A stretch of 64,000 nucleotides of DNA from Aminobacter aminovorans (GTDB lineage: Bacteria > Pseudomonadota > Alphaproteobacteria > Rhizobiales > Rhizobiaceae): the NCBI RefSeq assembly GCF_900445235.1, contig NZ_UFSM01000004.1, forward strand, positions 124,001-188,000, read 5' to 3'. Of the stretch, positions 45,004 to 51,854 are shown one piece after another (position 1 is the stretch's first letter; each line of letters opens with the position of its first letter). The translations under genes were made by a program, and so were the position numbers. Below the pieces are notes generated by a model. The model was not told where the DNA came from, searched no databases, and saw only the letters and a list, made by a program, of their open reading frames with translations.

Positions 45004-46392
45004 ATGACAGTCAACATCTGGTCACCCTCGATCTCGAAGGCCGACGGGCCGCTCTATCTGGCGATTGCCGATGCCCTCTCGGTTGACATTGCATCGGGCC
45101 GGCTGCCCGGGGGCTTTCGGCTGCCGCCGCAGCGGACGCTTGCCGCTCAGCTTGGCATCGACTTCACCACGGTGAGCCGTGCCTATGCCGAGGCGCGCAA
45201 GCGCGGCCTGGTCGAAGGTCGGGTCGGGCAGGGCACCTATGTCAGGATGCGTCGTCCGTCCGGTTCGTCGACCACGGTGACAGGCGTCGTCGACATGAGC
45301 ATGAACCTGCCGCCACGCTTCGACGATCCCGAGTTGGCCGCGAGAATGTGGGACAGCATCGCCGAACTGCAGACCGGCGACGGCCTTGGCCTGTTGATGC
45401 GCTACCAGGAAGCAGGAGGTACATTGCGAGATCGCGCTGCCGGGGCCATGTGGCTGGCACCGCGGCTGGGCGATGTTGGGCCCGGCCGTTTGATGGTGTG
45501 TCCTGGGGCGCAAGGAGCCTTACTGGCGCTGCTGGGGGCGTTGGCTGCGCCGGGCGAGACGATCTGCGCCGAGGCGCTGACCTATCCCGGCTTGCTTGCC
45601 GTTGCCGAGCATCTGCGTATTGGCGTCACCGGGGTCGCGATGGATGGAGAAGGGCTGATCGCCGAAGCGTTCGAAGATGTCTGCCGCAAGCGCGCGCCGA
45701 AGCTGCTCTACTGCACGCCGACGCTGCACAATCCGACGACGACAACGCTGTCGCAGGCAAGGCGCGAGCGGATCGTGGCGATCGCGCGCCGGCACGATGT
45801 GCTGATCGTCGAAGACGATGCCTATGGCGCCTTGCCGGTCAATCCGGTGGCCACGTTTGCGACACTCGCGCCTGAAATCACCTACCACATTGCCGGGCTG
45901 GCAAAGTGCGTGGCGCCGGCCCTGCGCGTGGCCTATGTGGTGGTGCCGCAGGAGCGTACGGTTGTCCAGTTGGCGGGCGCTATCCGGGCGACGGCGGGCA
46001 TGGCCTCGCCGCTCACTGCCGCTCTTGCAACGCGGTGGATCGAAACAGGGGTCGCCCAGTCCGTGCTTGCGGCAATCCGCGCCGAAACCAGGCAGCGGCA
46101 AGCGATCGCGTCGCAACTGCTGCCGCCCACCCTTGCGCAGGCAAATGCCGAAGGTTTCCACGTCTGGCTGAAGCTTTCTGAGGATTGGAACCGGAGCGAC
46201 TTTGCCGCACGCCTGCGATCGGTCGGCATTGGCGTCGTCACCAGCGACGCGTTCTCGGTTTCCGGTCCTGCTCCCGAGGCGGTGCGCCTCGGTCTGGGTG
46301 CCGCGTCCAATCAGGCTTCGCTCGCTGCGAGTCTTAAGACGGTCGCCGACCTGCTTGTGCAGCAGTCGGCGATGTCGGCGATGGTGGTGTAG
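45004..46392 (+). CDS. MocR/GabR-type regulator (GntR HTH + aminotransferase-like domain)
   Basis: About 462 residues from ATG at 45004 (MTVNIWSPSIS). The N-terminal GntR winged helix (PLYLAIADALSVDIASGRLPGGFRLPPQRTLAAQLGIDFTTVSRAYAEARKRGLVEGRVGQGTYV) is joined to a fold type I aminotransferase domain with VEDDAYGAL and the PLP-lysine segment HIAGLAKCVAPALRVAYVVVP. MocR proteins sense PLP adducts of amines or amino acids; GabR activates GABA aminotransferase/SSADH genes. It is divergent from the gabD-like gene, so a similar role here is plausible. Confidence 0.9.
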   Translation: MTVNIWSPSISKADGPLYLAIADALSVDIASGRLPGGFRLPPQRTLAAQLGIDFTTVSRAYAEARKRGLVEGRVGQGTYVRMRRPSGSSTTVTGVVDMSMNLPPRFDDPELAARMWDSIAELQTGDGLGLLMRYQEAGGTLRDRAAGAMWLAPRLGDVGPGRLMVCPGAQGALLALLGALAAPGETICAEALTYPGLLAVAEHLRIGVTGVAMDGEGLIAEAFEDVCRKRAPKLLYCTPTLHNPTTTTLSQARRERIVAIARRHDVLIVEDDAYGALPVNPVATFATLAPEITYHIAGLAKCVAPALRVAYVVVPQERTVVQLAGAIRATAGMASPLTAALATRWIETGVAQSVLAAIRAETRQRQAIASQLLPPTLAQANAEGFHVWLKLSEDWNRSDFAARLRSVGIGVVTSDAFSVSGPAPEAVRLGLGAASNQASLAASLKTVADLLVQQSAMSAMVV

Positions 46393-46396
46393 CTTC

Positions 46397-47320
46397 TCAG
46401 GGAGCGGTGACCGGGCGCGCCGGAATCGGGCCGGCAAAACGCTCGATCCGGTTCATGCCGAGGATTTCATGCAGCGGGGTCTCATCGCTCACCCGGCGAA
46501 ACATGCCGGGCGACATCCAGCGCGCAAAGCCGTCGACATTGGGCGCGCCGCGACCTGAACGAACGTCGTCGATCCATAGCGTGCGCGTTTCGAGCGAGAT
46601 GCGGGTCAAGCCGGTTGAGTTTGGCACGCCGGCATGGGCGTGCGCACTGGAAAACGCGATGATCTCACCCGGTGCTATGACCACTGGCGTTGCGTCGGCG
46701 ACCTCAAGCTCCTCGGTCAGATGAGGTATCGCCGCGTCGGCATCGACAGCGTTGCGTCCGCCGGCCTTCGATCGCTCCAGCAGCGCGCCAAGGTCGAAGT
46801 CGGCGCTGGTGTTTGCGACTGGGCGATCCCAAAGCGAGGGGTAGATCGCAAATGTACGCCCCGCATCGATGTCGTAGACCGGCGCCCACCAGTTGGTCTG
46901 GGCATAGAGGTTTGAGCCCCAGGTGTCGCGGTGGAAGGCGATGGTGGCAGTGGTGCGGGCACGCGGCACGACGGCACCAGGGTCCTGGTGGGGCTGGAAC
47001 CTGAGGTAGAGCGCGTCGCGGGCGAGCCCTTGCGCGTCCAGGCCGCAGGCCTCGAAAACATCGCGCCATAGCCGCCTGACCTCCGGCGACCGGGCGAAAT
47101 CGCGCTGACGCTGGGCGAAACTCTCTGTCTGCTGGTCATGCGACAGGTGGCGATGGATCTCCACCGGCGCGAAGGGCGCGAACGCATCCTCCAGAAAGGC
47201 TTGGCTGTAGCTGACGAGATCGGTCATCGACGCAAGTGTGCCGAAACGAAGGATGTCGCCGGCATAGATCCGGTCATGAAGCACGCGCGGACCAAGCGCC
47301 TGGGTGACGTTGCTGTACAT
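46397..47320 (-). CDS. Fe(II)/2-oxoglutarate dioxygenase-like protein (putative)
   Basis: 307 residues from ATG at 47320. A possible iron triad is seen: His130 and Asp132 in IAFHRDTWGSN and a distal His (227 or 229) in SSAHAHAGVPNSTGLTRISLETR with Arg240 where 2-oxoglutarate would bind. The jelly-roll strands around PVVIAPGEIIAFSSAH fit a cupin/phytanoyl-CoA-dioxygenase-like fold. No closer family name is recognised. It lies convergent with the MocR-like gene (4 bp) and 16 bp downstream of DUF2474 on the same strand. Substrate unknown. Confidence 0.7.
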   Translation of the reverse strand: MYSNVTQALGPRVLHDRIYAGDILRFGTLASMTDLVSYSQAFLEDAFAPFAPVEIHRHLSHDQQTESFAQRQRDFARSPEVRRLWRDVFEACGLDAQGLARDALYLRFQPHQDPGAVVPRARTTATIAFHRDTWGSNLYAQTNWWAPVYDIDAGRTFAIYPSLWDRPVANTSADFDLGALLERSKAGGRNAVDADAAIPHLTEELEVADATPVVIAPGEIIAFSSAHAHAGVPNSTGLTRISLETRTLWIDDVRSGRGAPNVDGFARWMSPGMFRRVSDETPLHEILGMNRIERFAGPIPARPVTAP

Positions 47321-47336
47321 CGGATCGTTCCGCAAT

Positions 47337-47480
47337 TCACACTGTGAGACCGGCAAAATTCATCAGCAAGCGAAAGAGGTAGGCCACAGCGCCCAGCCCC
47401 AGAACGCTGACTGCCCAGATGAGGATCAGCCAGCCGATCCGCTTCGACCACGATACCGGTGCCTGGGAGGGGGCCGCCAT
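47337..47480 (-). CDS. DUF2474 small membrane protein of the bd-type oxidase
   Basis: 47 residues from ATG at 47480, which overlaps the cydB stop (TGATG). One transmembrane helix (RIGWLILIWAVSVLGLGAVAYLFRLLM) preceded by a basic WSKR segment. DUF2474 proteins are encoded directly behind cioAB/cydAB and are thought to be small accessory subunits, analogous to CydX. A longer frame upstream lies inside cydB and is not coding. Confidence 0.85.
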   Translation of the reverse strand: MAAPSQAPVSWSKRIGWLILIWAVSVLGLGAVAYLFRLLMNFAGLTV

Positions 47481-48487
47481 CAGTGGTATCCCTCGCCGGC
47501 CTTCACCTTGCCGCGGAACACGTAATAGGACCATGCCGTGTAGCCGAGGATGAAGGGGATGATGAACAGCGCGCCGACAAGCGTGAAGCCCATGCTCTGC
47601 GGCGGGGAAGCCGCTTCGCGGATGGTGATGTCAGGCGGGATGATGTTTGGCCACAGGCTGATGCCGAGCCCGCTATAGCCGAGGAACAGCACAAACAGTG
47701 CCAGGATGAACGGCCCGGCATGCGGTGCGCCCTGCAGGCTGCGCAGGATCAGCCATGTGGCGACCAGCACGAGAATGGGCACCGGGGAGAAGAACGCGAT
47801 GTTGGGGAAGCTGAACCAGCGTTCGGCAATGTCGGGGTGGGCGAGCGGCGTCCACAGGCTGACAATGCCGATGACGGCCAGCAAGGCGAGCGTAATCGGG
47901 CGCGCCAGTGCGACCATGCGGTCATACAGCACGCCTTCGGTCTTGATGATCAGCCATGTGCTGCCCAGCAGTGCATAAGCGACGATCAACCCGAAGCCGG
48001 TGAACAGGCTGAATGGGGTGATCCAGTCGAGCGCATCCCCGACATAGGCGTTATTTTCGACCTTGAAGCCGTCGAGGAAGGCACCGAGCGACACACCCTG
48101 GAAAAAGGTGGCGACGTAGGAGCCGCCGGCAAAGGCCTTGTCCCAGAATGCCCTGTGATGCTGGTCGGCCTTGAAGCGGAACTCGAAGGCGACCCCGCGC
48201 CAGATCAGGCCAAGTAACATCAGTACCAGCGGCAGATAGAGCGCGCTGAGGATGACGGCATAGGCAAGCGGGAAGGCCGCCATCAGGGCAGCGCCGCCGA
48301 GCACAAGCCAGGTCTCGTTGCCGTCCCAGACCGGGGCGACGGTGTTGACCATGGTGTCGCGCTGCTCGCGATCGCGCACAAAGGGGAACAGGATGCCGAT
48401 GCCGAGATCGAACCCGTCCATGATGACGTACATCATCAGGCCAAAGGCGATGATGACGGCCCAGACAACCGGAAGATCGATGCCCAT
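47480..48487 (-). CDS. cydB: Cytochrome bd-type ubiquinol oxidase subunit II (CIO type)
   Basis: 335 residues from ATG at 48487. Eight or more helices with CydB hallmarks: MGIDLPVVWAVIIAFGLMMYVIMDGFDLGIGIL, APVWDGNETWLVLGGAALMAAFPLAYA, WRGVAFEFRFKAD and the C-terminal GFTLVGALFIIPFILGYTAWSYYVFRGKV. It is the structural partner of CydA in the inner membrane. It lies 4 bp after cydA and overlaps the DUF2474 gene start. Confidence 0.95.
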   Translation of the reverse strand: MGIDLPVVWAVIIAFGLMMYVIMDGFDLGIGILFPFVRDREQRDTMVNTVAPVWDGNETWLVLGGAALMAAFPLAYAVILSALYLPLVLMLLGLIWRGVAFEFRFKADQHHRAFWDKAFAGGSYVATFFQGVSLGAFLDGFKVENNAYVGDALDWITPFSLFTGFGLIVAYALLGSTWLIIKTEGVLYDRMVALARPITLALLAVIGIVSLWTPLAHPDIAERWFSFPNIAFFSPVPILVLVATWLILRSLQGAPHAGPFILALFVLFLGYSGLGISLWPNIIPPDITIREAASPPQSMGFTLVGALFIIPFILGYTAWSYYVFRGKVKAGEGYH

Positions 48488-48491
48488 CGGT

Positions 48492-49922
48492 TCAGCCTTT
48501 CCTGTCGGCGTGGGTCGGCGCGAACATGTCGACCTGTTCGTGGGCGGCCGATAGCGGACGCGCCGGTCGACCGCTGATGTCGTCCTCGCCCGGATCATGC
48601 TCGTCGACTTCGGGGCCCTTGCCGACCAGCTTGAGCATGTAGCTGGTGCCGATGCCGAAGACGATGAAATAGACCACGACGAAGACAATGAGGGTGGTGC
48701 TCATCGCCAGCACGGAATGGTTCGAGACGGCGTCCTTGGTGCGCATGACGCCGTAGACGATCCATGGCTGGCGGCCGATCTCGGTGGTGTACCAGCCGGC
48801 GAGGATGGCGATCACGCCGGCCGGCCCCATCAAGGTGGCGAAGCGTAGGAACAGCCTCTTTTCATAGAGTTGCTTGCGCCAGCGTAGCCAAAGACCCCAG
48901 GCGCCGAGCAGCAGCATCAGCATGCCTAGCCCGACCATGACCCGGAAGCTCCAGAACACGACGGTCGAGTTCGGACGGTCTTCCTTCGCGTATTCCTTGA
49001 GGCCGGGGAACTGGCCGTCCCAGCTGTGGGTCAGGATCAGGCTGCCAAGATTGGGAACCTTGATCGCGTAGAGCGTCTCTTCCTTCTCCATGTCGGGCCA
49101 GCCGAACAGGGTCAGCGGCACGGCCTCGCCAGGCTTGTTTTCCCAATGGCCTTCGAGTGCCGCGATCTTGGCGGGCTGGTGCTTCAGCGTGTTGAGACCG
49201 TGGAGGTCGCCGATCAGGATCTGTACCGGTGCGGAAATCAGAACCATCCACATCGCCATCGACATCATGGTGCGGACATGGCTGTTGTCGTTGCCGCGCA
49301 GCAGATGCCAGGCGCCCGACGCGCCAACGAACAAAGCGGTCGCCAGATAGGCAGCAACCGTCATGTGCGCCAGCCGGTAGGGGAATGACGGGTTGAAGAT
49401 GATCTCGAACCAGTTCACCGGGATGACGACGCCATTGACGATCTCGAAGCCTTGCGGGGTCTGCATCCAGCTGTTGGAAGCGAGGATCCACGTCGCTGAA
49501 ATCAGCGTGCCGACCGCAACCATGATGGTGGAGAAGAAATGCAAACCAGGGCCGACGCGGTTCCAGCCGAACAGCATGACGCCCAGGAAACCGGCCTCGA
49601 GGAAGAAGGCGGTGAGCACTTCATAGGCGAGCAGCGGCCCGGTGACCGAGCCAGCGAAAGAGGAGAAGTAACTCCAGTTGGTGCCGAACTGGTAGGCCAT
49701 GACGAGGCCGGAGACGACGCCCATGGCGAAGTTGACGGCGAAGATCTTCGACCAGAAATGATAAAGATCGCGGTAGACGGTATCGCGCTTCCATAACCAG
49801 AGGCCTTCCAGCACCGCGAGGTAACTTGCGAGGCCGATGGTGATGGCGGGAAAGATGATGTGGAAGGAGATGGTAAAGCCGAACTGTATGCGGGCCAGTT
49901 CGAGTGCGGTTAGACCGAACAT
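48492..49922 (-). CDS. cydA: Cytochrome bd-type ubiquinol oxidase subunit I (cyanide-insensitive, CioA-like)
   Basis: 476 residues from ATG at 49922 with AGAGG in front. Haem ligands and family motifs are visible: His21 in GFTISFHIIFPAITIG, AYEVLTAFFLEAGFLGVMLFGW with the conserved glutamates, ATWILASNSWMQTPQGFE, and GWYTTEIGRQPWIVYGVMRTKDAVS. The quinol (Q) loop is short, as in cyanide-insensitive oxidases rather than E. coli CydA. It reduces O2 to water with quinol electrons without pumping protons, useful at low oxygen or under inhibition of haem-copper oxidases. First gene of cydAB-DUF2474. Confidence 0.95.
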   Translation of the reverse strand: MFGLTALELARIQFGFTISFHIIFPAITIGLASYLAVLEGLWLWKRDTVYRDLYHFWSKIFAVNFAMGVVSGLVMAYQFGTNWSYFSSFAGSVTGPLLAYEVLTAFFLEAGFLGVMLFGWNRVGPGLHFFSTIMVAVGTLISATWILASNSWMQTPQGFEIVNGVVIPVNWFEIIFNPSFPYRLAHMTVAAYLATALFVGASGAWHLLRGNDNSHVRTMMSMAMWMVLISAPVQILIGDLHGLNTLKHQPAKIAALEGHWENKPGEAVPLTLFGWPDMEKEETLYAIKVPNLGSLILTHSWDGQFPGLKEYAKEDRPNSTVVFWSFRVMVGLGMLMLLLGAWGLWLRWRKQLYEKRLFLRFATLMGPAGVIAILAGWYTTEIGRQPWIVYGVMRTKDAVSNHSVLAMSTTLIVFVVVYFIVFGIGTSYMLKLVGKGPEVDEHDPGEDDISGRPARPLSAAHEQVDMFAPTHADRKG

Positions 49923-50279
49923 CAAGGACCTCTCTTGCATGTACAATCGGCTTGGGCGCGATTGCTGGTCGAAGCGTAATACTCGTCGATTGTCGTCAGG
50001 TATTGCTCACGCCTTGCAATAGACCCCCATCTTGATCTGCGCAGCGCGGAAAGTCGACGCACCCCGGGGGACATTTTGCCCCATGTGGCGGACCCGCGCA
50101 GGCGTCTTGTGGCGCGCCCATTATCCATACAATAAGTCCATACATCCATAGATTGACCGGAATGTATGTGAATTATATGTATATTGCGCCTTGCCGGCAA
50201 GGGTGAAGCGCCCTATGTGGGGCGTAGGGCACGCTGTGGCGTTGCCCGCGTGTTTGCGACCCGCAAAGAGGAGACGCGC
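49923..50279. promoter_or_regulatory. Divergent control region between cydA and the DUF983 gene
   Basis: About 357 bp, AT-rich between 50115 and 50190. TCCATA recurs at 50124, 50137 and 50145, and CATACATCC (50139-50147) faces GGAATGTATG (50159-50168) as an inverted repeat with one bulged base. ATGTAT occurs twice more nearby. This is a plausible regulatory site for the oxidase operon, the DUF983 gene or both. I see no FNR/ANR box. Confidence 0.4.
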
Positions 50280-50726
50280 ATGTCGCGGTCCAGATATACG
50301 GCGGAGGGATTTACCCCCACCGACAACCCGATGAAGACGGGCATCCAGGGGCTCTGCCCGCGCTGCCAGATGGGGCACCTGTTTCAGGGCTTCCTGAAGC
50401 TGGCGCCGCGTTGCGAGGTTTGTGGGCTCGACTATTCCTTCGCCGATCCCGCTGACGGCCCCGCCTTCTTCGCCATGACCATTGCCGCAGTGCCGGCGCT
50501 CGCCTTCGGCGCCTGGTTCCAGACGGCCTTCGGCTTGCCGCTATGGGTGCACCTGTTCATCACCTTGCCGCTGACCGTACTCAGCTGCATGGCGCTGTTG
50601 CGGCCGCTCAAGGGCTGGCTGGTGTGTTCGCAGTTTTTCCACAAGGCGGAGGAAGGCTCGATCGATTTCGATTGGCACGCCAAGGCCAAGGGACAGCAGC
50701 AGAACGGCAAGACGCCAGCCGCCTGA
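50280..50726 (+). CDS. DUF983 family protein (zinc-ribbon membrane protein)
   Basis: 148 residues from ATG at 50280 with GAGGAG upstream. An N-terminal zinc ribbon with two CxxC knuckles (CPRCQMGHLFQGFLKLAPRCEVCG) is followed by two transmembrane helices (FFAMTIAAVPALAFGAWF, WVHLFITLPLTVLSCMALL) and a soluble tail ending in Lys/Gln-rich sequence. DUF983 proteins occur in many alphaproteobacteria, often near cytochrome oxidase genes; the function is not established. Here it is divergent from cydAB. Confidence 0.9.
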   Translation: MSRSRYTAEGFTPTDNPMKTGIQGLCPRCQMGHLFQGFLKLAPRCEVCGLDYSFADPADGPAFFAMTIAAVPALAFGAWFQTAFGLPLWVHLFITLPLTVLSCMALLRPLKGWLVCSQFFHKAEEGSIDFDWHAKAKGQQQNGKTPAA

Positions 50727-50771
50727 TCGACGCGCATTGTTTCCTGCGATCAAGTCGCGCATGGAAACAGC

Positions 50772-50805
50772 AAAAAAGCCATGGGCAGGGGCGGCCCATG
50801 GCTTT
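50772..50805. terminator. Bidirectional terminator between DUF983 and DUF1344 genes
   Basis: Perfect 9-bp stem GCCATGGGC (50778-50786) with GCCCATGGC (50794-50802), A-run on the left and TTT on the right. It is stronger for the minus strand (six Ts), serving the DUF1344 gene, but also lies 45 bp after DUF983. Confidence 0.8.
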
Positions 50806-50847
50806 GCGGCAGCTTCAGGCTGCCCTGTGGCGGTGGGGAGGTATCGA

Positions 50848-51084
50848 TCAGCGCAGGACGCTGGTGACCTTGTCTCCTTCGTCATTGAGCTCGATCGAGA
50901 CCTTTTCGCCGATCTGGACGTTCGGAAGACCGACGTCACGCGGCACGGTGAAGCTGTGGCCGTTCTCGAGGGTGATGACGCGAGATGCCGGGCTGAACTT
51001 CATGACCACGCCGTTGTTCGACGAGGCGAGCGCTGCGCCCGACATGAAGGCGAGGGATGCGGCAGCCAGGATGATCTTCTTCAT
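50848..51084 (-). CDS. DUF1344 small periplasmic protein
   Basis: 78 residues from ATG at 51084. A signal peptide (MKKIILAAASLAFMSGAALA) is followed by a ~58-residue beta-rich domain (VVMKFSPASRVITLENGHSFTVPRDVGLP…GEKVSIELNDEGDKVTSVL), the DUF1344 pattern common in Rhizobiales. Function unknown. An identical 19-bp motif lies about 95 bp upstream of this gene and about 86 bp upstream of the DUF1127 gene at 56683, suggesting shared control. Confidence 0.88.
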   Translation of the reverse strand: MKKIILAAASLAFMSGAALASSNNGVVMKFSPASRVITLENGHSFTVPRDVGLPNVQIGEKVSIELNDEGDKVTSVLR

Positions 51085-51854
51085 TTGATAGTTTCCTTTC
51101 TTGGGAGGTGACGCCAACATCGGCGACGCCCTATTTCTAGCGGCGTCCCGTTTCGAGCTGTTTTCAGAATATGGCGATAAGTGTTTCGTTTGTTTCATTC
51201 CTTGGCGGAAAGCGAAACATGGCGCTGCTTGCTAGCATGACGGTGCCACTTGCGGCCTGAAGACTCGAGTTTCCAACCGTTGCCTGCATGACAGCAGGCC
51301 CTCGAGGTCCCCCCAGGGACGCGGTCCGATGATTGTGGTCCGGACTGTTGCTGATTCCACATCGAGCACGCCAATGAGATGGGCACATCGGAATTGCATT
51401 GATCCAGCATCATGTTGGCAGCCCCGCGCTGACCACGGACCGAAGAATGTACCCGGGGTGATCTCAGACGACGGCGGCAATTACTAGAGGACGGATCAGA
51501 AAGAGCAGGTGTTCATCACCGCACTTGGCGGCCGACCTCCCATGCGCAAAGCCGCTTGACTGGGACGGCCTCGTTACCGAAGTCCTGACCCTAGGAGCAG
51601 CTACCGGTTCCCGGGTGTTCTTCGTACCGAGGATGCCTGTCGCCGTGGAGTTGATAGCGACGCTTGCCGTGTTGGCCGATCGCTGCCGATGCCATGTCGG
51701 GAGCAGCGCCTTTTTACAATGTCTACTTGGCCGGAGCGGATGCGCTGGATATATACCCGTTAGTCGATGTTAGCGGATAGGTTTTCGACTCGCCTTCGGA
51801 TAGCTGATTGGTCGGAGGTGCGCATGCAAGGGATTTCAAAAGAGTAGCTGCTGA
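51085..51854. other. Long intergenic region, no gene seen apart from a regulatory motif
   Basis: About 770 bp. Apart from the 19-bp motif at 51179-51197, the short frames between 51190 and 51780 have no ribosome-binding sites or recognisable domains and unusual base use. The region near 51700-51770 is more AT-rich (gatatatacccgttag) and could hold the promoter of the glycosyltransferase gene. Confidence 0.5.
51179..51197 (-). promoter_or_regulatory. Shared 19-bp motif, copy 1 (upstream of DUF1344)
   Basis: On the minus strand TGAAACAAACGAAACACTT, with GAAAC repeated at a 9-bp period, ~95 bp before the DUF1344 start. It is identical to 56769-56787 and partly matches 57369-57385. Tandem GAAAC half-sites suit an OmpR-type response regulator; identity of the regulator is inferred. 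Confidence 0.6.

Noticed and set aside
51164..51480. Three overlapping minus-strand frames in the long gap
   Set aside because: No start signals, no domains, and the frames contradict each other; the region holds only the 19-bp motif as recognisable content.
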